Below, one piece after another: positions 52,174 to 60,329 of a stretch of 64,000 nucleotides of DNA. How positions within the stretch are numbered: the stretch's first letter is position 1; each line of letters starts with the position of its first letter. Both the position numbers and the translations under genes were made by a program. Origin of the DNA: Cellulosimicrobium protaetiae (GTDB taxonomy: Bacteria; Actinomycetota; Actinomycetes; Actinomycetales; Cellulomonadaceae); assembly GCF_009708005.2 (NCBI RefSeq), contig NZ_CP052757.1, positions 1,674,001 to 1,738,000 of the forward strand, read 5' to 3'. The notes beneath the pieces were generated by a model. That model ran no database searches, was not told the origin of the DNA, and saw nothing but the letters and a program-made list of their open reading frames with translations.

Positions 52174-52179
52174 TAGGGT
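52174..52179 (+). promoter_or_regulatory. -10 box of the AI-2E transporter gene (leaderless)
   Basis: TAGGGT ends 6 nt before the GTG at 52186; no ribosome site is present. Confidence 0.55.
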
Positions 52180-52185
52180 TGCGCT

Positions 52186-53490
52186 GTGAGCGCGCAGACG
52201 GACCAGCACAGGACCCCCGACCCGCTTCCTCCCGCGCGCCCCGGCGCGACGGCGGTGCCTGACTCGGTGCGCTCCGCCGCCGCCTGGTCGTGGCGGCTGC
52301 TGCTCATCGGCCTGACGATCGCGGCGGGCCTGTGGCTCGTCACGCAGCTCAAGGTGATCGTCGTCCCCATCGCGGTGGCGCTGCTGCTCACGGTGCTGCT
52401 CACGCCGCTCCAGCGCTTCTTCCGGCTCCGCCTGCGGATGTCGCGCGGCCTCGCGTCCGGCGCGTCCCTCATCGCGCTCATCGTCGTCGTCGCGGGGCTC
52501 GTGGCGATCGCGGGGCAGCAGATCGTCAGCGGCTTCCAGGACCTGCGCGACCAGGCGGTCGAGGGCTTCGAGCAGTTCACCGCGTGGCTCGCCGACGGTC
52601 CGCTCGGCCTCGACTCGACGACGATCTCGCACTGGCTCGACCAGGCCGGGACCGCGGTCTCGGAGAACCAGGACTCGATCGTCTCCGGCGCGCTGGGCGC
52701 GGCGACGACGATCGGCCACGTGGTCGCGGGCGCCCTCATCGCGCTCTTCTGCACGTTCTTCTTCCTGCTCGACGGGCGCACGATCTGGTCGTGGGTCGTC
52801 GGGCTGCTGCCGCTGCGCGCGCGCGACAACGTCCACCAGGCGGGGCGCCGGGGCATCGTGACGCTCGCCGCGTACACGCGCACGCAGATCCTCGTGGCCG
52901 CGGTCGACGCGGTCGGCATCGGGATCGGTGCCGCGTTCTTCGTCCCGTCGCTCGCCCTGCCGCTCGGCATCCTCGTGTTCGTGGGCTCGTTCATCCCGAT
53001 CGTCGGTGCCATCGTCACCGGGTCCATCGCGGTGCTCGTCGTGCTCGTCGCGCAGGGCTGGGTCCAGGCGCTCGTCATGCTCGGCATCGTGCTGCTCGTG
53101 CAGCAGATCGAGGGCCACATCCTCCAGCCGTTCCTCATGGGCCACGCCGTGTCCCTGCACCCGGTCGCCGTGCTGCTCGTCGTCGCAGCGGGCAGCTTCG
53201 CGGCGGGGATCGTCGGCGCGCTCTTCGCGGTCCCGATCGCCGCGGTCCTCAACACCGTCGTCCTCTACCTGCACGGGCACGACAAGTTCCCCGAGCTCGG
53301 GACCGACGACCGGGTCGTGGTGCGGGGAAGCCCCCAACCCCCGGTCGTCGCGCGCGCGGAGGCGGACCTCGAGGACGTGGGCACGCGCCGTCGGGCGCGC
53401 AGGGCGGAGCGCCCCGGCGAGGACTCGGCCGTGGCCGGCCCGCAGGACGCGGGAACCGTCGACGACGCCGCGCCCGGGGAGACGCGGTGA
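52186..53490 (+). CDS. AI-2E family transporter (TqsA/YdiK-like permease)
   Basis: 434-residue membrane protein with about eight helices: LLLIGLTIAAGLWLVTQLKVIVVPIAVALLLTVLLTPL near the start, VAGALIALFCTFFFLLDG in the middle, AYTRTQILVAAVDAVGIGIGAAFF and LPLGILVFVGSFIPIVGAIVTGSIAVLV towards the end. The family exports AI-2, ions or unknown solutes. The last 60 residues are hydrophilic and charged. It overlaps the following threonine-deaminase gene by 4 nt (GTGA). Confidence 0.9.
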   Translation: MSAQTDQHRTPDPLPPARPGATAVPDSVRSAAAWSWRLLLIGLTIAAGLWLVTQLKVIVVPIAVALLLTVLLTPLQRFFRLRLRMSRGLASGASLIALIVVVAGLVAIAGQQIVSGFQDLRDQAVEGFEQFTAWLADGPLGLDSTTISHWLDQAGTAVSENQDSIVSGALGAATTIGHVVAGALIALFCTFFFLLDGRTIWSWVVGLLPLRARDNVHQAGRRGIVTLAAYTRTQILVAAVDAVGIGIGAAFFVPSLALPLGILVFVGSFIPIVGAIVTGSIAVLVVLVAQGWVQALVMLGIVLLVQQIEGHILQPFLMGHAVSLHPVAVLLVVAAGSFAAGIVGALFAVPIAAVLNTVVLYLHGHDKFPELGTDDRVVVRGSPQPPVVARAEADLEDVGTRRRARRAERPGEDSAVAGPQDAGTVDDAAPGETR

Positions 53491-54752
53491 CCTCGGGACC
53501 GGTACCGGTCACGCTCGACGACGTCCGCGACGCCGCGCGCCTGCTCGACGGCGTCGCGTACCGCACCCCGGTCCAGACGACGCGCGCGATCAGCGAGGCT
53601 GCGGGCGTCCGCGTGCTGCTCAAGTGCGAGAACCTGCAGCGCGCGGGGTCGTTCAAGGTGCGCGGCGCGTACGTGCGGATGGCGCGCCTCAGCGACGACG
53701 AGAGGGCCCACGGCGTCGTCGCGGCGAGCGCCGGCAACCACGCGCAGGGCGTCGCGTTCGCCGCCGGTCTGCTCGGCATCCGCGCGGTCGTGTACATGCC
53801 GGTGGACGCCGCGCTGCCCAAGGTCGCGGCGACGCGCCAGTACGGGGCGGAGGTCCGGCTCGTCGGCGCCGACGTGGACGAGACGCTGGCCGCCGCACGC
53901 GCGGAGGCCGAGCGGACGGGCGCGGTGTTCATCCACCCGTTCGACCACCCCGACGTCGTCGCCGGGCAGGCGACGATCGCGCTGGAGATCCTCGAGCAGG
54001 TGCCCGACGTCCGGACCGTGATCGCACCGCTCGGTGGCGGCGGGCTCGTCGCGGGCCTCGCCGGGGCGTTCGCGCAGACGGCGCCGCACGTGCGCGTGAT
54101 CGGGGTGCAGGCGGAGCGCGCCGCCGCCTACCCCGGCTCGCTCGCCGCGGGGGAACCGACGACGGCGCGGCTCGCCGCGACGATGGCGGACGGCATCGCG
54201 GTCGGCACTCCGGGCGCGGTGCCGTTCGGGATCCTCGCGCAGCACGGCGTCGAGGTGCGCACCGTGACCGAGGAGGAGATCTCCCGCTCGCTCCTCATGG
54301 TCGCCGAGCGCGCCAAGCTGCTCGTCGAGCCCGCCGCGGCGACGGGCGTCGCCGCGCTCCTCTCGGGGACGGCCGCGGTCGACGCGGGCGCCGCCGACCC
54401 CGTCGAGGGGCCCGTCGTCGTCGTGCTGTCCGGGGGGAACGTCGACCCCCTCGTGCTGCTGCGCGTCGTGCGCCACGGCCTCGCCGCGGCCGGCCGGTAC
54501 ATCCAGCTCCAGGTGCTGCTCGACGACCGTCCCGGTGCCCTCGCGCGCATGCTCGAGGTCATCGCCACGAAGCGCGGCAACATCATGCACATCGACCACG
54601 ACCGCACCGACGTGGGTCTCGCGATCGGCGAGGCCTGGGTGCGCATGCAGGTGGAGACCAAGGGCCCGGAGCACTGCGACGAGCTCGTCGCGCACCTGCG
54701 CTCCGAGGGCTACCGGGTCGAGCGCAGCGACGGCGGCTCGCCCCGCCTCTGA
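53487..54752 (+). CDS. ilvA: Threonine ammonia-lyase with C-terminal ACT-like domain
   Basis: 421-residue PLP enzyme converting threonine to 2-oxobutanoate for isoleucine synthesis or catabolism. The PLP Lys is in RAGSFKVRGAYVRMARL near residue 56, the phosphate-binding loop in APLGGGGLVAGLAGAF near 182, and SAGNHAQGVAFAAGLLG near 78 contacts cofactor. Residues about 338-415 (YIQLQVLLDDRPGALARMLEVIA) form a single ACT-like regulatory domain, as in the shorter actinobacterial enzymes. Its GTG overlaps the AI-2E transporter stop, so the genes are co-translated; possibly the transporter handles a related metabolite (inference). Confidence 0.93.
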   Translation: MTSGPVPVTLDDVRDAARLLDGVAYRTPVQTTRAISEAAGVRVLLKCENLQRAGSFKVRGAYVRMARLSDDERAHGVVAASAGNHAQGVAFAAGLLGIRAVVYMPVDAALPKVAATRQYGAEVRLVGADVDETLAAARAEAERTGAVFIHPFDHPDVVAGQATIALEILEQVPDVRTVIAPLGGGGLVAGLAGAFAQTAPHVRVIGVQAERAAAYPGSLAAGEPTTARLAATMADGIAVGTPGAVPFGILAQHGVEVRTVTEEEISRSLLMVAERAKLLVEPAAATGVAALLSGTAAVDAGAADPVEGPVVVVLSGGNVDPLVLLRVVRHGLAAAGRYIQLQVLLDDRPGALARMLEVIATKRGNIMHIDHDRTDVGLAIGEAWVRMQVETKGPEHCDELVAHLRSEGYRVERSDGGSPRL

Positions 54753-54760
54753 CGAGGAAC

Positions 54761-54802
54761 GAGAAGTGGCCCCTCCGAGACGTCTCGGAGGGGCCACATC
54801 TC
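54761..54802. terminator. Perfect palindrome between ilvA and greA (family C, copy 2)
   Basis: A perfect 32-bp palindrome (two 16-bp halves, 54766-54781 and 54782-54797) flanked by GAGA/TCTC. It lies between convergent genes. The GAAGTGGCCCC arm matches the hairpin at 49910. Confidence 0.7.
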
Positions 54803-54834
54803 ACGTCTCACCGGCGGTGGCCGCCGGGGGCGCG

Positions 54835-55317
54835 TCAGCCCGCGAAGGGCTTCGCGGCGACGACCTTCACGGCGATCTCGTTGCCGTTCGGCGCGGTGTA
54901 GCTCGTCTCGTCGCCGACGGCCTTGCCGTCGATCGCGGCGCCGAGCGGCGACGTCGGCGAGTACACGTCGAGGTCGGTCGTGCCGGCGATCTCGCGCGAG
55001 CCGAGCAGGAACGTCATCTCGTCGCCCGCGACGAGCGCGGTGACGACCATGCCGGCCTCGACCATGCCGTCGTCCGGAGGGGTGCCGATCTGCACGTGGC
55101 GCAGCTTCTCCGTGAGCTCGCGGATGCGGGCCTCGTTCTTGGCCTGCTCCTCGCGCGCGGCGTGGTAGCCGCCGTTCTCCTTGAGGTCGCCCTCGTCGCG
55201 GGCGGCGGCGATGCGCTCCGCGATCTCGGTGCGGCCCTCGCCGGACAGGTGGGCGAGCTCGGCCTGCAGCCTGTCGTGCGCCTCCTGGGTCAGCCAGGTG
55301 ACGGTGGTGTCGGTCAC
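54835..55317 (-). CDS. greA: Transcription elongation factor GreA
   Basis: 160-residue cleavage factor that rescues backtracked RNA polymerase. The N-terminal coiled coil (LTQEAHDRLQAELAHLSGEGRTEIAERIAAARDEGDLKENGGYHAAREEQ) contains the acidic tip residues DEGDLKEN, and the C-terminal FKBP-like domain shows PLGAAIDGKAVGDETSYTAPNG. The GTG at 55317 is chosen because AAGGAAGGAG lies 7 nt upstream; an ATG at 55338 lies before that ribosome site and is rejected. Gene order greA-DUF4307-mca is conserved in actinobacteria. Confidence 0.96.
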   Translation of the reverse strand: MTDTTVTWLTQEAHDRLQAELAHLSGEGRTEIAERIAAARDEGDLKENGGYHAAREEQAKNEARIRELTEKLRHVQIGTPPDDGMVEAGMVVTALVAGDEMTFLLGSREIAGTTDLDVYSPTSPLGAAIDGKAVGDETSYTAPNGNEIAVKVVAAKPFAG

Positions 55318-55624
55318 GGTTCGCTCCTTCCTTTCCATGGTCGACGGCCGGGTCGGTCGCACGGCCGTGCGGGTACGGGCAGCCGGGGCGCGTGCGGTCG
55401 CGGTGCGCCTGCCTGCCCGGGTCGGTGACGCTGGCCGGGTGGCAGCGCGTAGGACTGGTCTCCCGCCGGGAACCGGGGCGCCCGGCGGGTGCGTGCCTGT
55501 CACCGGCACGCTGTCTCGGGCTCCACACGGTCGGGTGCGGGAATCCCTCAGGATAGCAAAGCACAGGGTGCCGACAGCGACGGCGCAGGTCAGCGGGCGC
55601 GCGGCCGGCACGCGGCGGGGTGCG
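55318..55624 (-). promoter_or_regulatory. Long 5' leader and promoter of greA
   Basis: This 307-nt gap has no credible gene. A TATCCT-like -10 box near 55550-55556 (minus strand) would give a leader of about 225 nt. The leader contains a 9-bp perfect stem CCCGCCGGG/CCCGGCGGG (55462-55470, 55481-55489 on the plus strand) with a 10-nt loop, and ends in the strong Shine-Dalgarno of greA. I recognise no known riboswitch. Confidence 0.4.
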
Positions 55625-56059
55625 TCAGGGCGCGGGCCGGCAGGACTGGACGATGCCCGTCGTGGCGAGCTCCGACGTCGCGACGCTCACCGTGTAGCGG
55701 GACTCGGTGACCTCGACCGGCCCGACCGTCACGTCGACCGTCCCGACCTGCGCGTAGCTCTCGGCGAGGGCGTCGAGCGTGCACGTCGCGGTCGTCCCCG
55801 GGTCCATGTAGACCTCGAACGTCACGTCGACGCGCTCCGGGCTCACCACGGTGTACCCGAAGTCCTTGAACCGCACCGGCTCGTTCGCGTAGCGCAGCCC
55901 GATGACGAGCGTGATCGCGACGCCGACGATCGCGACGAGGACGATCCCGACGACCGCGAGGCGGCGGCGTCGCTCGGTCGGCTCGGGACCGTACCGGCCT
56001 GCCGGCGGTCGCAGGGGCGCGCCCGGGGCGGGCTGCGGGGCGGTGGTCTCGTTCGTCAT
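55625..56059 (-). CDS. DUF4307 family protein
   Basis: 144-residue single-pass membrane protein: a Pro-rich cytoplasmic N-terminus with PAGRYGPEPTERRRR, one helix (LAVVGIVLVAIVGVAITLVIGL, about 34-55), then an extracytoplasmic beta-rich domain with two Cys (TCTLDAL and VQSCRPAP) that may form a disulfide. DUF4307 proteins are regularly encoded between mca and greA in mycothiol-producing actinobacteria, so a link to thiol metabolism is plausible but unproven. Confidence 0.88.
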   Translation of the reverse strand: MTNETTAPQPAPGAPLRPPAGRYGPEPTERRRRLAVVGIVLVAIVGVAITLVIGLRYANEPVRFKDFGYTVVSPERVDVTFEVYMDPGTTATCTLDALAESYAQVGTVDVTVGPVEVTESRYTVSVATSELATTGIVQSCRPAP

Positions 56060-56256
56060 GGTGCGGTCCCGTGGTCGGTGCCGCCGCGTCCGGTCGCTGG
56101 CCCCGGCGTCGGGCCGGTGGTTCCCGGCGGTTCGTCAGGTGTGGGCGCGGTGGGGGATCATGTCCTCGACCCATCTTCGCAGAGCCCCGGCGCTCGTCGT
56201 GCACCCGCGACGTGCCCGGTCGCGCGATGAGACGTACGACGCACCCGGGAGGACCC

Positions 56257-57198
56257 GTGGCCGAACCCGCGGCCGGATCGACCACCCACGGCGAGCAGCC
56301 GGAGACGCTCCGGCTCCTGGCCGTGCACGCGCACCCCGACGACGAGTCGAGCAAGGGCGCCGCGACGGCGGCGCGCTACGCGGCCGAGGGCGTCGACGTG
56401 CTCGTCGCGACGTGCACCGGCGGCGAGCGCGGCGACATCCTCAACCCGAGCTTCGGCGAGGGGCCCGAGGGCATCGACGGCATGCGTGCCCTGCGGCGCG
56501 TCGAGATGGCGTCCGCGGCTCGTGCGCTCGGGGTGCGTCAGCAGTGGCTCGGGTTCGTCGACTCGGGGCTCCCGGAGGGCGACCCGCTGCCGCCGCTGCC
56601 CGAGGGCTCGTTCGGTCTGGTCCCGCTCGAGGAGGCGGCCGCGCCGCTCGTCGAGCTCGTGCGCGAGTTCCGCCCGCACGTCGTGACGACGTACGACCCG
56701 TCGGGCGGCTACCCCCACCCGGACCACGTCATGTGCCACCGCGTCGCGTTCGAGGCGTTCCACGCCGCGGGCGACGCCGACCGCTACCGCCGCGAGGGCG
56801 GCGCGGCCCCGTGGTCGCCGCTCAAGCTGTACTACAACCACGACTTCTCGATGAACCGGATCCGCACGCTGCACGAGGCGATGCAGGGCGCCGGCCTGGA
56901 GTCGCCGTTCGGCGACTGGGTCGAGTCGCGGTCCGCGCGAGAGATCCCCGAGCGTGAGGTCACGACCCGCGTCCACGTCGCGCGCTACTACGCGCAGCGC
57001 GACGCGGCGCTCATCGCGCACGCCTCGCAGATCGACCCCGACGGTTTCTTCTTCGCGATCCCGCGCGACCTCGAGGTCGACGTGTGGCCGTTCGAGGAGT
57101 TCGAGCTCGCCGAGTCGCGAGTGCCCACGCAGCTCCCGGAGGACGACCTGTTCGCCGGCGTCCGCGAGCTCGTCACGACCGAAGGAGCGGGCCAGTGA
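56257..57198 (+). CDS. mca: Mycothiol S-conjugate amidase
   Basis: 313-residue zinc amidase that cleaves mycothiol S-conjugates during detoxification, releasing mercapturic acids. The zinc-binding motifs AVHAHPDDESSKG near residue 25 and GGYPHPDHVMCH near residue 150 are intact; TCTGGERGDILNP and LYYNHDFSMNRI are typical of Mca as against MshB. Presence of mca shows that the host makes mycothiol. GTG 56257 follows GGGAGGA closely (3-4 nt); ATG 56227 is an alternative adding 10 residues. It is divergent from DUF4307. Confidence 0.95.
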   Translation: MAEPAAGSTTHGEQPETLRLLAVHAHPDDESSKGAATAARYAAEGVDVLVATCTGGERGDILNPSFGEGPEGIDGMRALRRVEMASAARALGVRQQWLGFVDSGLPEGDPLPPLPEGSFGLVPLEEAAAPLVELVREFRPHVVTTYDPSGGYPHPDHVMCHRVAFEAFHAAGDADRYRREGGAAPWSPLKLYYNHDFSMNRIRTLHEAMQGAGLESPFGDWVESRSAREIPEREVTTRVHVARYYAQRDAALIAHASQIDPDGFFFAIPRDLEVDVWPFEEFELAESRVPTQLPEDDLFAGVRELVTTEGAGQ

Positions 57199-57647
57199 GC
57201 ACGACGACGTCCCTCGTGGACTCCTGGGCGCCGACCGGGGCCGGTGGCCCGGGATGGGCGGCCGACGTGGTCGCCGAGACCGCGACGCCGAGCCCCGCCG
57301 ACGACCCGCTGCGCGAGGACCTCGACCCGAACGACGTCTCGCCGGGACTCGTCGGCTTCGTCGCGATCTTCGCGGTGGCGCTCGCGACCGTCGGCCTCTT
57401 CTTCGCGCTGTCCCGTCAGCTGCGGCGCATGCGGCACAACGCCGAGGTGCAGGGGATCGGCGCGGACGGCCCGCTGGAGCCGGGCGACGGCGCCGACGGC
57501 GAGGCGCCCGGCACGGCGGGCCCCGATGCTGCGAGCCCGGGCGCCGCGACGGGCGACGACGGTGCCCCCGACGGTGGCACCCCGGGCAGCGAGCCGGGCG
57601 ACGTACCCGGGAGCGCACCCGGCAGCGGTCCCGCGCGGCGGGGCTGA
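57195..57647 (+). CDS. Single-pass membrane protein of unknown function downstream of mca
   Basis: 150-residue protein whose GTG overlaps the mca stop by 4 nt. Residues about 50-72 (GLVGFVAIFAVALATVGLFFALSRQLRRMRHN) form a helix followed by a basic cytoplasmic edge, giving an N-out topology. The C-terminal 75 residues are acidic, rich in Gly, Pro, Asp and Ala, and probably disordered. Small proteins of this design commonly follow mca in actinobacteria. Function unknown. Confidence 0.78.
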   Translation: MSTTTSLVDSWAPTGAGGPGWAADVVAETATPSPADDPLREDLDPNDVSPGLVGFVAIFAVALATVGLFFALSRQLRRMRHNAEVQGIGADGPLEPGDGADGEAPGTAGPDAASPGAATGDDGAPDGGTPGSEPGDVPGSAPGSGPARRG

Positions 57648-57649
57648 CC

Positions 57650-58456
57650 GTGGCCGCCGGGGCGCGGGTCACGATCGGCCAGATCGAGGTCTCGGCCGAC
57701 CACGCGGCCAACCTCGTCACGGTCGGTGCCGCGTTCCGGGAGGCGGCGCGCGTGCGCGCGGACCTGCTCGTGCTGCCCGAGTACGCGGCGGGCTTCGACC
57801 CGCGGGGCACGGGCGTCGAGCACGCCGAACCGCTCGACGGGCCGTTCGTCACCACCCTGCGCAGGCTCGCCCGCGAGCACGGGGTCGCCGTGGTCGCGGG
57901 TACCCTCGTGCCGGGCAGCGCCCCCGGACGCGCGGTGAACGTGGTCGTCGCGGTGGACGCGTCCGGCGAGATCGTGGGCACCTACCGCAAGGTGCACCTC
58001 TACGACGCGTTCGGGCACCGCGAGTCCGACCGGCTCGACGCCGGCGACCCGGCGGCACCCCCGCTGGTCCTGCGCCTCGGCGACCTGACCTTCGGCGTCA
58101 TGACGTGCTACGACCTGCGGTTCCCCGAGAGCGCGCGGCGGCTCGTCGACGCCGGTGCGGACGTGCTCGTGGTGCCCGCGGCGTGGGCGGCGGGCGACCT
58201 CAAGGCCGACCAGTGGCGCACTCTCGCCCGGGCGCGCGCGATCGAGAACACCGCCGTCGTGCTCGCGGTGGGCCAGGCGGGCAGGGGCGTGACCGGCCGG
58301 TCGCTCCTCGTGGGACCCGACGGTCAGGTGGGTCTCGAGCTCGGCGAGCGTGCCGAGCTCCGCAGCGCCGACCTCGACCCCGACGCCCTGGCGAGCGTGC
58401 GCGAGCGCAACCCGTCCCTCACCAACCGCCGCTACTCCGTCGTCCCTCGGGACTGA
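57650..58456 (+). CDS. Carbon-nitrogen hydrolase (nitrilase superfamily amidase)
   Basis: 268-residue amidase. The Glu-Lys-Cys triad is visible: LLVLPEYAAGF near residue 41, GTYRKVHLYDAFG near 110 and GVMTCYDLRFPESARRL near 147. The sequence belongs to the Nit1/YafV-like part of the superfamily, members of which clean up deaminated glutathione or omega-amides; in a mycothiol producer the substrate may differ. The GTG start is 2 nt after the previous stop, so the mca operon extends through this gene. Confidence 0.92.
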   Translation: MAAGARVTIGQIEVSADHAANLVTVGAAFREAARVRADLLVLPEYAAGFDPRGTGVEHAEPLDGPFVTTLRRLAREHGVAVVAGTLVPGSAPGRAVNVVVAVDASGEIVGTYRKVHLYDAFGHRESDRLDAGDPAAPPLVLRLGDLTFGVMTCYDLRFPESARRLVDAGADVLVVPAAWAAGDLKADQWRTLARARAIENTAVVLAVGQAGRGVTGRSLLVGPDGQVGLELGERAELRSADLDPDALASVRERNPSLTNRRYSVVPRD

Positions 58457-58468
58457 ACCCGAGGCGGC

Positions 58469-59236
58469 TCAGCGCGCAGCGACCGCCGCCAGCATGATCG
58501 CGACGTAGTGGCACGTGAACCCGACCACGGTGAGCACGTGGAAGATCTCGTGGAAGCCGAACCAGCGCGGGCTGGGGTTCGGCTTCTTGATGCCGTAGAC
58601 GACGGCACCGAGCGTGTACGCGAGGCCGCCGGCCGCGACGAGCCAGACGATCGCGGGACCGTTCGTCGTGGTCCAGAACTGCGGCATGTAGCCGACCGCG
58701 ACCCACCCGAGGGCGACGTAGATCGGCACGTACACCCAGCGGGGGGCGTCGAGCCACAGGATCCGGGCGAGGAGCCCGAGGACGGCGCCGCCCCACACGA
58801 TCGAGAGCAGGATCGTCGCGGTCCGCTGCGGGAGCAGGAGCACGGCGAGGGGCGTGTAGGTCCCGGCGATGATGAGGAAGATGTTGGAGTGGTCGGCGCG
58901 TCGGAGGACTCCCGCGACGCGGGGCGACCACGTTCCGCGGTGGTAGACCGCGCTCGTGCCGAAGAGCAGGCACGCGCTGAGCCCGAAGATCGCGCACGAC
59001 ACCTTGCCCGCGACCGGGGGCGCGACGACGACGAGGACGATGCTGGCCGCGAGGACGAAGGGGAAGGTCCCGGCGTGGATCCAGCCGCGCAGACGTGGTT
59101 TGACGGCCTCGACGACCTTCTCGACGGCGTCGCCCACGCTCTCGCGGACGTTCCCCGCTGCCGGGGATCCGGCCGCGTCCTCCCCGGTCGTGGCAGGGGC
59201 GGGGTTGCCGGCGCTGCGGTCGGTCGGTCGGTCCAC
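58469..59236 (-). CDS. Hemolysin III (YqfA/PAQR-like) family membrane protein
   Basis: 255-residue protein with seven helices of the hemolysin III/PAQR superfamily, now linked to membrane-lipid homeostasis rather than haemolysis. FGTSAVYHRGTWSP and RRADHSNIFLIIAGTYTPLAVLL carry the conserved Ser, His and Asp, and GFHEIFHVLTVVGFTCHYVAIM the C-terminal metal-binding HxxxH. About 65 acidic residues precede the first helix. The GTG at 59236 has GAGGAGA upstream. A symmetric 35-bp operator lies about 65 nt upstream, between this gene and the divergent prenyl-transferase gene. Confidence 0.92.
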   Translation of the reverse strand: MDRPTDRSAGNPAPATTGEDAAGSPAAGNVRESVGDAVEKVVEAVKPRLRGWIHAGTFPFVLAASIVLVVVAPPVAGKVSCAIFGLSACLLFGTSAVYHRGTWSPRVAGVLRRADHSNIFLIIAGTYTPLAVLLLPQRTATILLSIVWGGAVLGLLARILWLDAPRWVYVPIYVALGWVAVGYMPQFWTTTNGPAIVWLVAAGGLAYTLGAVVYGIKKPNPSPRWFGFHEIFHVLTVVGFTCHYVAIMLAAVAAR

Positions 59237-59300
59237 GGCGTCTCCTCGGGGTGGGGCGGGTCGGCGGACGGGGCGGTCGGGCGCGGTGCCCGGTACGTTC

Positions 59301-59335
59301 AACCTACGCCATCGTAAGTTACGGCAGCGTAGGTT
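59301..59335. promoter_or_regulatory. Nested 35-bp TetR-like operator, hlyIII/uppS divergent region
   Basis: AACCTACGC (59301-59309) and GCGTAGGTT (59327-59335) are perfect inverted repeats around the perfect inner palindrome CGTAAGTTACG (59313-59323); both share the centre 59318. This spacing suits two TetR-type dimers. No tetR gene is adjacent. Confidence 0.65.
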
Positions 59336-59424
59336 CGTGACGGACGGGCGACGCGCGGTGTGAAGATCCTGGGCAGGGGCGTGCACGGCGGCGGCCACCC
59401 GGCCGGGGGGACGTCGGAGAGCGG

Positions 59425-59430
59425 TAGCGT
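59425..59430 (+). promoter_or_regulatory. -10 box of the uppS-like gene
   Basis: TAGCGT in GGTAGCGTGTGC, giving a transcript start near 59437 and a leader of about 70 nt ending in GAGGAA. Confidence 0.45.
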
Positions 59431-59508
59431 GTGCGGGTTCGGCCTGCGCGTCCCGACCAGGACCAGCCCGCCGGGCGACACCCGTCCTTCCACCGTCGAG
59501 GAACCGTC

Positions 59509-60270
59509 GTGCGCCTGCCCCGCCCTGTCTACGGACTCTACGAGCGTCGCCTCGCCGCGACCCTCTCGCACGAGAGCGTGCCGCGCCACGTGGGTGTCAT
59601 CCTCGACGGCAACCGGCGCTGGGCGCGCTCGTTCGGGGAGTCGACCGCGACCGGCCACCGCCGCGGCGCGGACAAGATCACGGAGTTCCTCGGCTGGAGC
59701 GAGGACCAGGGTGTCGAGGTCGTCACGCTCTGGATGCTCTCGACCGACAACCTCTCGCGCTCGCAGGAGGAGCTCTCCGCGCTGCTCGACATCATCGAGG
59801 ACGCGGTACGCGACCTCGCGGACTCCGGTCGCTGGCGGCTGCGCGTCATGGGCCGTCTCGACCTGCTCCCCGAGCGCCTCGCGGGCGCGCTGCGCGAGGC
59901 GCAGCAGCGCACGGCCTCGGTGGACGGGCTCCAGGTGAACGTGGCGATCGGCTACGGCGGCCGCCACGAGATCGCCGACGCCGTGCGCTCGTACCTGCGC
60001 GAGCAGGCGGCCGCGGGCGCGCAGCTCCAGGACCTCGCGGAGAACCTGGACGTCGAGCACATCGAGGAGCACCTGTACACCAAGGGCCAGCCGGACCCTG
60101 AGCTCGTCATCCGCACGTCGGGCGAGCAGCGCCTCGGGGGCTTCCTGCTGTGGCAGAGCGCGCACTCGGAGTTCTACTTCTGCGAGGCGTACTGGCCGGA
60201 CTTCCGGCGCGTCGACTACCTGCGCGCGCTGCGTGCCTACTCCCAGCGCGAGCGTCGCCTCGGCCGCTGA
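59509..60270 (+). CDS. uppS: Isoprenyl transferase (cis-prenyl diphosphate synthase)
   Basis: 253-residue undecaprenyl-diphosphate-synthase-family enzyme that adds Z-isoprene units to farnesyl- or geranyl-PP. VGVILDGNRRWARSFG near residue 33 is the catalytic Asp motif, FLGWSEDQGVEVVTLWMLSTDNLSRS gives the second region, and PELVIRTSGEQRLGGFLLWQSAHSEFYFCEAYWPDF the diphosphate-binding C-terminus. Neighbourhood with hemolysin III is recurrent in actinobacteria, where one of two paralogues makes short products; chain length here is uncertain. GTG 59509 has GAGGAA 5-6 nt upstream. Confidence 0.92.
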   Translation: MRLPRPVYGLYERRLAATLSHESVPRHVGVILDGNRRWARSFGESTATGHRRGADKITEFLGWSEDQGVEVVTLWMLSTDNLSRSQEELSALLDIIEDAVRDLADSGRWRLRVMGRLDLLPERLAGALREAQQRTASVDGLQVNVAIGYGGRHEIADAVRSYLREQAAAGAQLQDLAENLDVEHIEEHLYTKGQPDPELVIRTSGEQRLGGFLLWQSAHSEFYFCEAYWPDFRRVDYLRALRAYSQRERRLGR

Positions 60271-60292
60271 GCCTCGCCCGAGCCGGTAGGGT

Positions 60293-60308
60293 CGATGCGA
60301 ACGCATCG
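60293..60308. promoter_or_regulatory. MarR operator palindrome CGATGCG-AA-CGCATCG
   Basis: A perfect 7-2-7 inverted repeat directly after TAGGGT (60287-60292), i.e. at the transcript start of the MarR gene at 60330. Probable autoregulation site. Confidence 0.65.
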
Positions 60309-60329
60309 GTCGAGCCGTCCGGGGGTGCC

